DNA of 64,000 nucleotides from Desulfosporosinus meridiei DSM 13257 (GTDB lineage Bacteria > Bacillota > Desulfitobacteriia > Desulfitobacteriales > Desulfitobacteriaceae). Within the stretch, counting starts at the first letter, position 1. Each line of letters opens with the position of its first letter. Positions 26,994-37,670 of this stretch are shown here, one piece after another. The translations under genes and the position numbers were made by a program. The stretch lies in contig NC_018515.1 of NCBI RefSeq assembly GCF_000231385.2, forward strand, positions 2,624,501 to 2,688,500, in the 5' to 3' direction. The notes under the pieces were generated by a model. The model searched no databases and was not told the origin of the DNA. It saw only the letters and a list, made by a program, of their open reading frames with translations.

Positions 26994-27572
26994 TTACTGC
27001 TTTTTTACTGTTGGAGGTGCCTTAACGGTTGTATCTACATTAAAACGGAAACTTGCTTCAGTAGTCTGCTCTACTCCCCCCTCAGGATTAGCATTAACTC
27101 TCAACGTAATTAAATGCTGACCCTCTGTGGCACTTTTACCTGAAGCATCCCCTAATACATTGATCTGACGAAATGCAACTCGTGCTGTAGCACCTGGTTC
27201 TAATACTTCCAAACTGCCTGGGGTTGTTACCTTTTTGGTGTCATCTCCAATTAAACTCATTTGCAATTCCACTGGAATATTTGTCATCTTTTTAGCGGTC
27301 ATATTTTGTACTGTAATGACAAGATCAAAAGTTTTAGTTGTAATTACCTGGGCACCTTTTAATGTAACGCTGCCATAGGTGAGATCCTTAACAACTGACG
27401 CCGGCTCAACAGCAACTCCGATCATTTTTATCTCGGGATTACCCATGTTTTTAGAAACACCTTCATTCTTATTCTCCCAAAGAGAAAACCCAGCAAAACC
27501 AAGCAGACAAATCAAACAAACACTGGCGACCATGGCAATATACTTACGATTAATAGTTATAATTTTGGCCAT
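26994..27572 (-). CDS. Membrane-anchored Ig-like-fold protein, unknown
   Basis: ATG 27572, eight bases after TAAGGAGG, is preferred over a GTG inside that site. The 192-residue protein has an N-terminal anchor (about 10-31). A single extracytoplasmic beta-sandwich-like domain follows with features of CARDB/FxLYD-type domains: FDLVITVQNMTAKKMTNIPVELQ, LEPGATARVAFRQI, and GQHLITLRVNA. No catalytic residues are apparent. It is a single gene between a strong terminator and the PHP gene. The function is unknown. Confidence 0.65.
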   Translation of the reverse strand: MAKIITINRKYIAMVASVCLICLLGFAGFSLWENKNEGVSKNMGNPEIKMIGVAVEPASVVKDLTYGSVTLKGAQVITTKTFDLVITVQNMTAKKMTNIPVELQMSLIGDDTKKVTTPGSLEVLEPGATARVAFRQINVLGDASGKSATEGQHLITLRVNANPEGGVEQTTEASFRFNVDTTVKAPPTVKKQ

Positions 27573-27599
27573 AGCGGACACCTCCTTATTTTTTTACTT

Positions 27600-27638
27600 A
27601 AAAAAACCTATGCGCATCCTCTTAAGGACATGCATAGG
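27600..27638 (-). terminator. Strong terminator of the dnaD-dnaI-like pair
   Basis: On the minus strand a 13-position stem, with one mismatch and two wobble pairs, starts CCTATGC and closes with GCATAGG. It is followed by seven U, 31 bases after the stop at 27669. Confidence 0.88.
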
Positions 27639-27668
27639 TCTCAGAAAATATTTTTCAACTTAACAAAA

Positions 27669-28475
27669 CTACTTAGCTTTAACTTCCCTTTCCTGATAAA
27701 TCTGTAAGCGAATGTCTTTTTGGACTGTTAAACGAAATATTCTTGAAGATTGAATAATTCGAGAAGTAGTCCGCAATCCAATATAATCTTCCATTTCATC
27801 AAGAGAAAGATTAGACGTAATGACTGTTGGCAACTGTTCATTTAGGCGATAATTAATAATTGAATATAGTCTGTTTCTTGTCCACTCGGTATAATTATGA
27901 GCCCCTAAATCATCGAGGATTAAGATAGGTATACTTCGCGCAGAATCTAATAAATCAAGTTCATTAAGATCCGACTTGTACGTAGCCCTCAACTCATCTA
28001 GTAGATCCGGTACGATAAGAAAAAGAACCTTTAAATTATGTTCCATTAGCTCATTGGCAATTGAGGCGGCCAGATAGGTTTTACCCGATCCAACCGGCCC
28101 AGTAAATAGTAATCCCAAGCCATATGGAGAACGCAAACAATCATCTACAAAGCTTTTAGCAGCATTTAAGGCCTTGACTGCTCCTTCGCGATGTGACTCC
28201 GATAAATCTGCAGAATAATAATCAAAGCGAAACTTATCTAATCGACAGTTCATTAGTTCCCGAGAAATTCGAGCATGTCGAAATTGATTTTCCAACTTTC
28301 TAGTTTCCATACAGCTACAAGGATAGGCAATATCACCTTCCAGGACAATTCCCCGATCTTGACAAATAGGGCACTGACTCCCGTAAGAAGGGGATTCCTT
28401 TGACTCTTTTGGTTTCTCGTAATTGGGCCTTGAAGGTATGAGATTGGTGGATAAAATATCTTTGACATTTTTCAT
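27669..28475 (-). CDS. DnaI/DnaC-like helicase loader ATPase
   Basis: The 268-residue AAA+ protein has a zinc-ribbon-like element (Cys35, 38, 53, 55 in CPIC and CSC). Walker A is GPVGSGKT at 126-133, Walker B is ILILDDLGAH near 190-199, and sensor-1 NLSLDE follows. It matches the DnaC/DnaI/IstB family that loads the replicative helicase. The domain order and the DnaD-like gene just upstream (45 bases) point to primosome function, not a transposon IstB. A strong AGGAGGA site supports the start. Confidence 0.88.
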   Translation of the reverse strand: MKNVKDILSTNLIPSRPNYEKPKESKESPSYGSQCPICQDRGIVLEGDIAYPCSCMETRKLENQFRHARISRELMNCRLDKFRFDYYSADLSESHREGAVKALNAAKSFVDDCLRSPYGLGLLFTGPVGSGKTYLAASIANELMEHNLKVLFLIVPDLLDELRATYKSDLNELDLLDSARSIPILILDDLGAHNYTEWTRNRLYSIINYRLNEQLPTVITSNLSLDEMEDYIGLRTTSRIIQSSRIFRLTVQKDIRLQIYQEREVKAK

Positions 28476-28520
28476 AGTTGAATATCCTCCTATAGAAAAC
28501 TTGGCCTAGTACCAAATAAT

Positions 28521-29288
28521 CTAAAGATAAAAATTTTCATATTTATTAGAAGTAGTCTTTGTTGCACCTTTACTCTTAGATTTAGTAGTCTTTTTTTCCT
28601 GACGCGATTGAAAAAACGCATCTTCTGCTTCGATCTCAGCTCGCGTGCGAAGCCCCTTTTTTTCCCATTCTCTAAGAATCGAATCTAAATAACGAAAGTT
28701 GCGAATGCCTGCACTAACCCCTCTTCTTAAGGCCTCAATAATTAATTCCTCCGAAAAATGTGAAGATAGCCATTTGTCCAGATTTTCACATTCTAAACGC
28801 GTAAGCAGACGTCCCAACTCTTGCTCAAAAGTTTGAATTAAGTTTTCCATCGCTGGATTAGGTGAAGTCGATGGGATATTTAAAGGGACTTGTTGTTGTT
28901 TAAGGATTCGTTCTTCTTCTAATTGCTGCGATCTCTCAATTGCCCATAATTCTGCAAGCTCTTCGATTAAACCAACAAAACTATAACAATTTCCCCACTT
29001 TTGTTCAACTGGGTTCCAGTACCTTTCGATGGAGAGAAGTTTTCGCTCAACTAACCCTCCCAATTTCTCTTCTATCTCAGACGATGAAGCAGTCATTCGT
29101 CCAGCTAGAGTTGAAATCGAGGGATATGGATTTACTTCGGATTCACATAATATCTGAATTAATACTAACATCTCGCTGTCACAGATACCGATTTTTCTAT
29201 AATGGGTCAGTAAATATTTTGGAATAGAAACAACACCTGAAAAGAAAAGAGCTTGTGTAAAGCTCCCATAAACACTTACTTTGTTCAT
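28521..29288 (-). CDS. DnaD-domain replication initiation protein
   Basis: The 255-residue protein has an N-terminal winged-helix part (SIPKYLLTHYRKIGICDSEMLVLIQIL) and a C-terminal DnaD/DnaB domain at about 145-225. That domain includes the YxxxIxxxWxxxG-like end (FRYLDSILREWEKKGLRT). A Lys-rich tail follows. DnaD proteins help recruit the helicase and loader at origins and restart sites. It forms a two-gene unit with the helicase loader gene. GGGGAGATG precedes the start. Confidence 0.88.
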   Translation of the reverse strand: MNKVSVYGSFTQALFFSGVVSIPKYLLTHYRKIGICDSEMLVLIQILCESEVNPYPSISTLAGRMTASSSEIEEKLGGLVERKLLSIERYWNPVEQKWGNCYSFVGLIEELAELWAIERSQQLEEERILKQQQVPLNIPSTSPNPAMENLIQTFEQELGRLLTRLECENLDKWLSSHFSEELIIEALRRGVSAGIRNFRYLDSILREWEKKGLRTRAEIEAEDAFFQSRQEKKTTKSKSKGATKTTSNKYENFYL

Positions 29289-29410
29289 TGATAGTTCATC
29301 TCCCCATGTACCATCCGAAAATTATCTTTAAGTTTTCCGTTGATTTTTACATATTTCTCTTTACTAAATGCCAAAAATGTATATATAGATCATTTAATAC
29401 AAATAAAGCA

Positions 29411-29462
29411 AAAAGACTCTTAAAACTGCTTCCATAAAATGGAAGGAAAATGGGAGTCTTTT
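29411..29462 (+). promoter_or_regulatory. Nested hairpin upstream of the HD-domain gene
   Basis: AAAAGACTC (29411-29419) pairs with GAGTCTTTT (29454-29462). Inside it CTTCCAT (29429-29435) pairs with ATGGAAG (29439-29445). The element sits 37 bases before the HD gene start in the region divergent from dnaD. It could be a 5' leader structure or an upstream terminator. Confidence 0.45.
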
Positions 29463-29499
29463 GGCGTATATAGAACTAAACGAAGAAGGAGGCTAAAAA

Positions 29500-30090
29500 A
29501 TGGATTTCAGGAAAGAGCTTATTCAAATTGTGGAAAAATCAGGAGCTCACTCTGCTTGGAGTGTCAAGCATTGTTTTAGAGTTTATCATCTAGCAAAAGA
29601 ACTCTCTAGCCATTTAACCTTGGATGACGAGGTTCTTTATGCAGCAGCTATGCTGCATGATACTGGAAAATCCCCTGCCTATGCCCTTAAGAACATGGAT
29701 CATGCTTTACGTTCAAAAGGTGTGACTGCAAACCTTCTTCCCCAAATGTCATATCCTTCAGAAAAAATCTCTCTTGTTTTAGATGCTGTAGAAAATCACA
29801 TGTATTACTCGGAACCCGGGCGCAGTGATGAGGCAGTCTATTTAAGAGAAGCGGATATTTTGGATAATTTAGGAAATATCGGTTTAATGCGATTATTTAG
29901 CATAGTTGGACAAGACGACTTGATACAAACTCCTGAAGATGCTATTGAAAGGGCACGTCTTTTCGCAGATGCTCTGCCAGATAAAGTCTCTACAAAAGCA
30001 GGGAAGCGTCTAGCAATCAAAAGGCGTGAAGAAACACTTCGTTTTTTATCAGGGATAAAACGTCAAACCCTGGAATACGCTTGGCTTTAA
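29500..30090 (+). CDS. HD-domain metal-dependent phosphohydrolase
   Basis: The 196-residue protein has the HD signature. His residues in VKHCFRVYHLAKEL (about 22-35) precede MLHDTGKSP with His53/Asp54, and a further Asp lies in READILDNLG near 127. HD proteins cleave phosphate bonds of nucleotides or second messengers. The specific substrate is not shown. A strong AGAAGGAGG site precedes the ATG. It converges on the beta-CASP gene with only 10 bases between stops. Confidence 0.82.
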   Translation: MDFRKELIQIVEKSGAHSAWSVKHCFRVYHLAKELSSHLTLDDEVLYAAAMLHDTGKSPAYALKNMDHALRSKGVTANLLPQMSYPSEKISLVLDAVENHMYYSEPGRSDEAVYLREADILDNLGNIGLMRLFSIVGQDDLIQTPEDAIERARLFADALPDKVSTKAGKRLAIKRREETLRFLSGIKRQTLEYAWL

Positions 30091-30100
30091 TTTGTAAGTC

Positions 30101-31837
30101 TTATCGTCTTGATTTTCGCTCTTGCTCTTCCAGCAATCGCGTTAAGCTATCTAATATATTAACGACACGGTCGAAATCTCGAGTTCTTAATCCTTGGTCG
30201 ATAACTCTCTTAAGATGATGTCGCAGCCTAATATATGCTCTATTGACCTGTGAACGTGATGTCTTGGAGACGGTTGACTTTAATCTCTTATAAGTAGGAG
30301 CAGTTGGTTGAATTATTGTCTTGCTGATTAACTTTTCTGATGGACTTGAGGCAGTCTCCTTATCCATATCTTCCTTAGGAGCTATAGAAAGCCAAACTTT
30401 TTCAGGTGGATGTTGAAGAACTTTTCCTTCAGTAAATTCAATTGTTTCTCCAAGCTGTGGTATAAGAGGAGATTTACCAAACTCCTCCAAAACCTTCTCG
30501 GCAAATTTTGTCTGTGATTCTAATTCCCCATGAATAAGAATAATCTGCTCTGCTTTCTTCCCAAGTAATGAAAGCCAATGAATTAATTCTGCTTGATCTG
30601 CATGAGCTGAGAAACCGTCCATATGAGTAATCCGAGCATTAACCGCAACCTTTTCACCGTGAATAGTTACGGTATCAACTCCATCGGATAACATTCGACC
30701 AATGGTTCCTTGAGCCTGATATCCTACAAACAAAACTGTTGCATTACTTTTCCATAGATTATGCTTCAAATGGTGCTTAATTCGACCCGCATCTGCCATT
30801 CCGCTGGCAGCTATAATAATTGCCCCACCTTCAATACTATTTAAAGCCATGGAATCTTGAGCAGTTTGACTAAAATGAACATTGGGCATTGTTAAAGGGT
30901 TATTTCCCGTTTTTATTAGTTCACGAGTTACCGAATCGAAATTATCCGTGTTTTCTTGGAATATTTTTGTAGCTGCAATGGCCAAAGGACTGTCAATATA
31001 TATAGGTAGTGTTGGTATCCGATGCTCGTCCTGCAATCGACGTAGATAAAATAATAAATCCTGAGTACGTTCAATTGCAAAAGCAGGAATAACTAAATTC
31101 CCACCGGCTTCATAGGTTGAACGGATTATTTGAGCAAGTTGCTCATAACGATCATTTTTGCTGCCGTCACTATTTTCGGAATGGAGTCGATTTCCGTAAG
31201 TTGTTTCCATAACAACGATGTCTGCTACACTGAGTATACTAGGATCTTGAATATATGGTTGGTTTACATTTCCTATGTCACCGGAAAACACAACGGTTTT
31301 ATTGTAATTGGGTTCTTTAATATGAAGTACAGCATGGGTTGAACCAAGTATATGACCAGCATCGTAGAACTGAAAGGAAATAGTTGGCGCTAATTCAACG
31401 ATTTCTTTGTACTGTGCTGACCTAAAGTAGGAAATAGTATTAATGGCATCTTGGACAGTATAAATTGGCACCAGTGGTTCAAGCCCTGCTCTATTACGTT
31501 TTCGATTTTTTCGTTCTACTTCCATCTCCTGTATATGCCCACTGTCCGGAAGCATTATTGAACATAACTTAATTGTTTCAGGTGTAGCCCAAATTGTGCC
31601 TTTGAAACCAGACTTAATCAGTTTAGGTAACATACCTGAGTGGTCTGTATGAGCATGTGTCAGAATAACAGCGTCAAGGCTTGCTGGATTATACGGGAAT
31701 TCTCCATAATTTAACTCTTTGAGTGCTTTGGAACCTTGAAACATACCACAATCAATTAGGATTCTCGAATCCCCTGTTTCTAATAGAAAAGAAGACCCTG
31801 TGACAACCTGTGCTGCCCCAAAAAAGCTAATTTTCAT
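30101..31837 (-). CDS. Metallo-beta-lactamase/beta-CASP ribonuclease-like protein
   Basis: The 578-residue protein begins with an MBL domain (THAHTDHSG with His61, His63, Asp65, His66; VFSGDIGN). It continues into a beta-CASP domain with [36 protein letters not shown] and [10 protein letters not shown]. The C terminus (about 465-578) is a charged helical extension. The layout matches bacterial CPSF-like/YsaA-type nucleases, related to RNase J but distinct from it in length and order. RNA processing is the likely role. GGAGGA supports the start. Confidence 0.88.
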   Translation of the reverse strand: MKISFFGAAQVVTGSSFLLETGDSRILIDCGMFQGSKALKELNYGEFPYNPASLDAVILTHAHTDHSGMLPKLIKSGFKGTIWATPETIKLCSIMLPDSGHIQEMEVERKNRKRNRAGLEPLVPIYTVQDAINTISYFRSAQYKEIVELAPTISFQFYDAGHILGSTHAVLHIKEPNYNKTVVFSGDIGNVNQPYIQDPSILSVADIVVMETTYGNRLHSENSDGSKNDRYEQLAQIIRSTYEAGGNLVIPAFAIERTQDLLFYLRRLQDEHRIPTLPIYIDSPLAIAATKIFQENTDNFDSVTRELIKTGNNPLTMPNVHFSQTAQDSMALNSIEGGAIIIAASGMADAGRIKHHLKHNLWKSNATVLFVGYQAQGTIGRMLSDGVDTVTIHGEKVAVNARITHMDGFSAHADQAELIHWLSLLGKKAEQIILIHGELESQTKFAEKVLEEFGKSPLIPQLGETIEFTEGKVLQHPPEKVWLSIAPKEDMDKETASSPSEKLISKTIIQPTAPTYKRLKSTVSKTSRSQVNRAYIRLRHHLKRVIDQGLRTRDFDRVVNILDSLTRLLEEQERKSRR

Positions 31838-32027
31838 CTAATCAATCCTCCAAAAATAGCGTCTCTATGCTTTTCTTGTCAGAATACTTCTCTGATAGAA
31901 TAGCATTTGGACGCTTTTCTTTGAACAATGCTATTATATTTACCATTTTTACACTACTCTACAAACTTGTCTCAATTTATTTTACCTTTTTATTGGTAGT
32001 TTAGCAATCTATAATCATCTGTATAAC

Positions 32028-32666
32028 CTAATCCAGCTGAAAAAGATTAAGTTTTACTGCCTTAAGAGCTGCTTGTGTTCGATCTTCGACAGCAAGTTTG
32101 CGATAAATACTCGACAAATGATTCTTAACAGTTTTTTCACTTATAAATAAAGAGGTTCCAATCTCACGATTTGAAGCCCCTTTAACGACATAATGGAGTA
32201 TTTCCATTTCTCGATCACTTAGCCCACATGTATCCTTCATAGGGCTAGGTTGACTTAATTGATCAAGTAGCTTCCCTGTCACACTGGGGGATAAGATTGG
32301 CTCGCCAGAGTAAACCTTCCGAATAGATTGGATAAGAGTTTTAGAATCAACATCTTTCAGCAGATAACCTGCTACGCCAATTTGAAGAACCTGAAAAACC
32401 TTCTCATCTGAATCATCAACAGTTAGTACTAAGATACCAACCTCCGGACATTCACGACGAATTACTTTGCCGGCTTCTAAGCCATTAACCCCCGGCATAT
32501 TTAAGTCCATTAATAAAATATCGAATTTCATTGCTCGTGCAATATTGATGGCACCTTGACCATCTCCTACTTCTGCAACGACCTCAATCCCATCTTCAAA
32601 TTCTAAAATGCGACGAAGCCCCTCTCGTAATAAGGGATGATCATCAGCAATTACAATTTTTATCAA
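32028..32666 (-). CDS. degU: NarL/DegU-type response regulator
   Basis: The 212-residue protein has a receiver domain with acidic pair D8/D9, phospho-acceptor Asp54, and Thr/Lys in LTVDDS and GYLLKDVDS. A C-terminal LuxR-type helix-turn-helix follows (LSDREMEILHYVVKGASNREI, EKTVKNHLSSIYRKL). Its start is TTG, overlapping the kinase stop as TTGA. The pairing with a soluble HisKA_3 kinase is the DegS/DegU arrangement, which in Bacillus controls exoenzymes, motility and biofilm. The targets here are unknown. Confidence 0.9.
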   Translation of the reverse strand: MIKIVIADDHPLLREGLRRILEFEDGIEVVAEVGDGQGAINIARAMKFDILLMDLNMPGVNGLEAGKVIRRECPEVGILVLTVDDSDEKVFQVLQIGVAGYLLKDVDSKTLIQSIRKVYSGEPILSPSVTGKLLDQLSQPSPMKDTCGLSDREMEILHYVVKGASNREIGTSLFISEKTVKNHLSSIYRKLAVEDRTQAALKAVKLNLFQLD

Positions 32667-33805
32667 GTTGTCGTTCCTCCCTCCTGGTTAGATGGAATTG
32701 AAAGCTCAATCAATGTTCCTTTGCCAATTGTTGAGTGTATAGAAAATAAACCAGAGAACATTTCGACACGTTCACGCATTCCTACAAGACCAAAATGCTC
32801 GCCTGGAGAATTCATAGCCGATTTTACGTCAAAACCTTTGCCATAATCACGTATTTTAGCAATTGTCCAATCTTCACGATAAATCAAAGAAATGTCAACT
32901 TTACCAGAATGAGCATGTTTGGCAACATTCGTCATTCCTTCTTGTACTAGTCTAAACAGAGCAACTTCCATTGCCGGAAGAAGACGTCTTTCTCTACCTT
33001 CGATAAGCAACTCACATTTAATGCCATAATTTTCTTGGAAATTATCAAGGTATTTAGAAATTGCCGGAACTATTCCTAAATCATCTAAGGCCATTGGACG
33101 TAAATCAAAAATAATTCTGCGAATATCTTGTAAATTTGCACGAACCAGATTCTTAAGGTCTTTTAGTTCTGCTTTGACTCGACTCGGATCTAATTCTAAT
33201 AGTCTTTCTGCAATTTCCAATCTCAAAACAATATTCGCAAGCGTTTGAGCAGGACCATCATGAATTTCTCTTGCGACACGACGCCGTTCTTCTTCCTGGG
33301 CTTTAATAACCCGCAGTCCCATCTCAACTCGTTGCTCGTGATTCTGAGTCTGCAAGGCTTCAACTACCCCGCCTTGCAATAAGCTAATCGCCATGCTTAC
33401 CTGAGTCATAAGATTTTGAGCCCGTTCTATTGTAACATGCATTTGGGTAAGAGACCGCTCCAGGTCATCCCGTCGCTTGCGCAATTGAACTTCATTTTGT
33501 TGTAAAAGCTGCAACTTAACTTGGGCATCTTTTGCCTCTGTATAAGTATCCATCATTTCTTTTTGAGTATATTTTTGATAAGAGCGATTTACTTCCATCA
33601 GCTTTTGACGCATACGCCGTTCAACCTTATCTTGACAATCAACTTGTGAAATGATTTCTTTGATATTAGTTTTTAGTTGAGAGAGTTCATTAACAAGCCG
33701 CTGGGTTTCAGCTCGAGATGTTTCAGCAATTAAAAAGATTTCCTCTTTCCCTGATTCAATTGCCTTTAATGTGTTCTTGATTATTTCTCCCAACTGATCT
33801 GTCAA
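32663..33805 (-). CDS. degS: Cytosolic sensor histidine kinase, DegS-like
   Basis: The 380-residue kinase has no membrane segment. An N-terminal coiled-coil region (about 1-170, heptad-rich) leads into HisKA_3 with phospho-acceptor His182 in REIHDGPAQTLAN. A HATPase domain follows with VQEGMTNVAKHA, IRDYGKGFD and FGLVGMRERVEMF. This is the DegS layout. It starts at TTG 33805 after TGAGGAA and overlaps the regulator gene by 4 bases, so the two are translationally coupled. The signal is unknown. Confidence 0.92.
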   Translation of the reverse strand: MTDQLGEIIKNTLKAIESGKEEIFLIAETSRAETQRLVNELSQLKTNIKEIISQVDCQDKVERRMRQKLMEVNRSYQKYTQKEMMDTYTEAKDAQVKLQLLQQNEVQLRKRRDDLERSLTQMHVTIERAQNLMTQVSMAISLLQGGVVEALQTQNHEQRVEMGLRVIKAQEEERRRVAREIHDGPAQTLANIVLRLEIAERLLELDPSRVKAELKDLKNLVRANLQDIRRIIFDLRPMALDDLGIVPAISKYLDNFQENYGIKCELLIEGRERRLLPAMEVALFRLVQEGMTNVAKHAHSGKVDISLIYREDWTIAKIRDYGKGFDVKSAMNSPGEHFGLVGMRERVEMFSGLFSIHSTIGKGTLIELSIPSNQEGGTTT

Positions 33806-33913
33806 AATTATTCCTCATTTCAATAATTTGAATCTATTCACTTTACCCTTCTATATTGTTTTATTCGACACAGAAACAGTATTTCCTACTTCTTGATAGA
33901 AAAATAAGATAAC

Positions 33914-34678
33914 TTATCTCTTTTTACTATTTTTACCCTGCCGAATAGTATTTTTGATGTTTCTTTCTAATCTTCGAGGATAATAAAGATCTTCATCGTT
34001 TATGATTAACACTCTCCAACCTTCCTGTTGAAGTTTTTCTGTTTCACAAGGGCTCGTTGAATCACTATGGCAAAATAGAATATCCTCTACCTGTGCAAAT
34101 ACTTTTTGTCCTGATATAGTAACATCCCACATAATAACAGCATTGACGAATACATGATTTAGAACTGTTTTAAGCCGATCTATATGGTTAGGAATCAAGA
34201 TATTAGGGCTTGTCTCCGTTTCTTTAATAATAGTTTGCTGTTCTATCGGAAGAATTTGATCATAGATAGCGCCTAGAGCTGGGATACAATCCTCTATTTC
34301 TACATTCTCTATCTCCGCTTTATCAAACTTCAAATTATTCGTAGAGTCCGATAGATAACTTTTCGAGGTATCCGTTACTTTTAAAATACCTTCTTGTAAC
34401 ATTTTATTCATTATGTCTTTGAATGAAGGAAAGTTACCAATAACACGTGAGTCTGGCAATTGCTGTTCAATGATTTGTTTAAGAACATCCGCTAAGTACT
34501 CAGAAGGAAATGCGGGAAAATTCTGTAATAACGAAGCCAACTTAGTTACAAATTCGCATCCCTTTTGAAATTCTGCCTCTGATTCAACTCCTGTCAACAA
34601 ACACGTTGTGAAAATCTCTTCAATGATTTTTTCTACCCATTCTCCAATTCTTGGATCATTATGATAATATGCCTCCAT
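33914..34678 (-). CDS. Hypothetical protein, unknown family
   Basis: The 254-residue acidic protein has a helical N-terminal half (about 1-115) and a short conserved-looking C-terminal segment: VFAQVEDILFCHSDS, GWRVLIINDEDLYYPRRLERNI. The latter faintly recalls the closing strand and helix of small nuclease-like folds (Vsr/DUF559/RAP type), but no catalytic set can be shown. No membrane segment or signal peptide is visible. AAGGGGA supports the ATG. It precedes degS by 108 bases on the same strand and could be co-transcribed with it. Confidence 0.55.
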   Translation of the reverse strand: MEAYYHNDPRIGEWVEKIIEEIFTTCLLTGVESEAEFQKGCEFVTKLASLLQNFPAFPSEYLADVLKQIIEQQLPDSRVIGNFPSFKDIMNKMLQEGILKVTDTSKSYLSDSTNNLKFDKAEIENVEIEDCIPALGAIYDQILPIEQQTIIKETETSPNILIPNHIDRLKTVLNHVFVNAVIMWDVTISGQKVFAQVEDILFCHSDSTSPCETEKLQQEGWRVLIINDEDLYYPRRLERNIKNTIRQGKNSKKR

Positions 34679-35041
34679 AATTATCCCCTTCCAGTTTATT
34701 ATCTGTAATAGCTATGCTTGTATTCATGATGCTATGATAGGATTAAAGAGATTGTCTCTTAATTTGTCAATTAAGCATACTACAAGTGGATAATATTACT
34801 TACATGGATATTACCCTGTTTATTTCTTCAGGAATACGTTCAAACTTTCTAGGTTATTTTTAAATGTTACGACCAGTATGTTTTAGCTATTTATACTTAA
34901 GAGGGCTGCAGCAAACAAAGTTTACTGCAGCCCTCTTTCATGGTGTACTAATATAAATTAGACAATCTAATTGTTCTGTTGAACGTCAGGACTTAGAGGC
35001 CCAAAGGTAGCCCTCCCCCTGAATTCCATGTTGTAGATTAT
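34679..35041. other. Intergenic region between acsE and the unknown gene at 33914-34678
   Basis: The 363 bases contain the acs operon terminator candidate at 34899-34937 and a small 7-base hairpin (AATTAGA 34956-34962 with TCTAATT 34966-34972). The rest is AT-rich without coding potential. The promoter of the leftward gene at 34678 must lie at the low end, but no clear hexamer pair was found. Confidence 0.5.
34899..34937 (-). terminator. Terminator hairpin of the acs operon
   Basis: A perfect 13-base GC-rich stem (34899-34911 with 34925-34937, core GAGGGCTGCAG) encloses a 13-base loop. It is about 105 bases past the acsE stop. The U tract on the minus strand is weak. Confidence 0.65.
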
Positions 35042-35836
<795 letters not shown>

Positions 35837-35909
35837 TCAGTTCACGTCCTTTCATTTTTTAGAGAAATACAAAATGAAGGTGGTTGGATTATGCTGGTGA
35901 TTTCGGGGA

Positions 35910-36872
35910 TTATTTTCCCATCAAATCAGCAATGTTCTTTTGGACCAAAGCAACTGCTGCAGGATTGCGCATTACCAGAATGCTAGCTCCGACTTGAAGA
36001 ACGCCGGATGCTGTAACCGCTTCCCAAAGTACTCCACGATCTTCGAGATCCCCCCATCCGGGAAACTCCGCGACGGTTGCATAGGCTTCTTTACAACGAT
36101 TAGCTTCATATCCTACTGTACAGATAATAGGCATAGAAAGCATTTTATCATTAGCCAAAGCTCCCAAACGAGCACGTTCCATAATTGAATAAACGTACTC
36201 AATTCCAAATCCTAGACCGGCAACCGTAGGGTCAATTACGATTTTGTTTAAAGGAAGCCCCATTTCATGGATCAAGATATTTAACTGTTTACAGATGTTA
36301 ATATCAAGAGGCGAACGAGCAATTAGGGTATGTTTGTGAACCATTGCTGCAGCCGCAATTGATTTGTAATTATCCTGTTCCGCAATACCTATTAAGAGGT
36401 TTTCCCCTGCAGCAGCTTCAGCAATTACTGCCATGATTTCATTATTTTTCTCAGCATTGTCGCATCCTTCTACAACTAAGGGAACCCCAACTGCAGCTAA
36501 GACTTCTTTTACAATACGAGCACAATCTTCGGGAGAACGGTTTTCACCCTCTGGGTTCGCACCATCAAGCTTTAGATAGATGAGGTCTGCGCCAAAATCA
36601 TCTACACATTTTTTAGCCCAGGCGGCGGGATTATTAATGACATCTCCGATTTGATTTTTTATTAAATCATTCCAAGAAGGCACAACATCTGTGACCTCCA
36701 TAGCAATTACCGGACGGTTCTTTGTTTCTCCTTCAAAGTGGAGAAAAGGTAGGGCACTATCCCCTCCAACCGTAATTGTATGGGTTCTTGTTCCACCCTG
36801 TTCAGCAGTCGCGCCAAGTACTACCTCTCCAACTTTACTAGAATATTTTTCTTTTACTAACGCTACGGACAT
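35910..36872 (-). CDS. acsD: AcsD, corrinoid/iron-sulfur protein small (beta) subunit
   Basis: The 320-residue TIM-barrel subunit has [49 protein letters not shown] and [13 protein letters not shown]. With AcsC it holds the corrinoid that carries the methyl group between AcsE and AcsB. It lies 15 bases after the second CooC-type ATPase gene, with a GAAAGGAGAG site. Nothing looks unusual. Confidence 0.95.
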   Translation of the reverse strand: MSVALVKEKYSSKVGEVVLGATAEQGGTRTHTITVGGDSALPFLHFEGETKNRPVIAMEVTDVVPSWNDLIKNQIGDVINNPAAWAKKCVDDFGADLIYLKLDGANPEGENRSPEDCARIVKEVLAAVGVPLVVEGCDNAEKNNEIMAVIAEAAAGENLLIGIAEQDNYKSIAAAAMVHKHTLIARSPLDINICKQLNILIHEMGLPLNKIVIDPTVAGLGFGIEYVYSIMERARLGALANDKMLSMPIICTVGYEANRCKEAYATVAEFPGWGDLEDRGVLWEAVTASGVLQVGASILVMRNPAAVALVQKNIADLMGK

Positions 36873-36887
36873 GAACTTCTCTCCTTT

Positions 36888-37649
36888 CTAGTTAAAGATT
36901 CCGGCACGGTTCAGAATAGCCTCTACTGCCTGTACCGAGACGGCATCATCGGGCAAATCAAATAATGGTTTGCCAGCCAAGTCATATTCCACAACTAAGG
37001 GATCCAACGGAATATCTCCGATTACAGTTAGGCCAGTACGTTGGATTTCTTCTTCTAACGATTTCATACTTCCCTCTGAAGTCTTGGTGACAATTAAATA
37101 GATAGTTTGCACAGCAGATTTAAGTCCTTTAATAAGCTCATGGACTCTTCCCGCTGAACGAATACCTCGGGCCGAAGAATCACTGATGACAAACATGACT
37201 TCGATCCGGGGAATCGTACGTCGGCTGATATGCTCTAATCCCGCTTCCGAATCCACAGCTACAAAATCATAGTTTTCTCCAATGTTCTCGAGGTGCTTGC
37301 GCAAGATATCATTAGGATAGCAATAGCAACCCGCCCCTTGAGGCCCTCCCATGACCAGCAGATCAATATCTTTCGATTCAACTAAGGACTGCTGAAGTTT
37401 GTACTCAATAAAAACATTTTTAGGCATGCCCTGGGGAATGGCTTTAGGATCTTTACTTTGCTCGAGCAATTCAGATATTGTCGAGGTTACCTCCAAGCCT
37501 AAAGCTTCACCAAGATTGGCATTGGGATCTGCATCGACTGCAAGAATCGAAGTCCCTTTTTCACGGCGAACCATTTGCCTAAGTAATAAAGCGGTGAATG
37601 TGGTTTTTCCTACTCCACCTTTACCTGCTACAGCTATATATTTTGACAT
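36888..37649 (-). CDS. CooC/AcsF-type nickel-insertion ATPase (second copy in the operon)
   Basis: ATG 37649, five bases after GGAGGT, is preferred over ATG 37667, which lies upstream of that site. The 253-residue MinD-like ATPase has a deviant Walker A (GKGGVGKTTF at 9-18), the DADPNANLG motif, and the metal-binding CxC pair Cys108/Cys110 (GCYCYPND). CooC-family proteins form a Ni/Zn-binding dimer and load nickel into CO dehydrogenase. The related AcsF loads acetyl-CoA synthase. Its position among acsV, acsC and acsD suggests the AcsF role, but this is inferred from context. Confidence 0.88.
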   Translation of the reverse strand: MSKYIAVAGKGGVGKTTFTALLLRQMVRREKGTSILAVDADPNANLGEALGLEVTSTISELLEQSKDPKAIPQGMPKNVFIEYKLQQSLVESKDIDLLVMGGPQGAGCYCYPNDILRKHLENIGENYDFVAVDSEAGLEHISRRTIPRIEVMFVISDSSARGIRSAGRVHELIKGLKSAVQTIYLIVTKTSEGSMKSLEEEIQRTGLTVIGDIPLDPLVVEYDLAGKPLFDLPDDAVSVQAVEAILNRAGIFN

Positions 37650-37670
37650 AATAGACCTCCATAACAACGT

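Noticed and set aside
27669-28475. Transposon IstB ATPase
   Set aside because: No transposase is adjacent, and the pairing with a DnaD-domain gene plus the N-terminal Cys motif fits a helicase loader.
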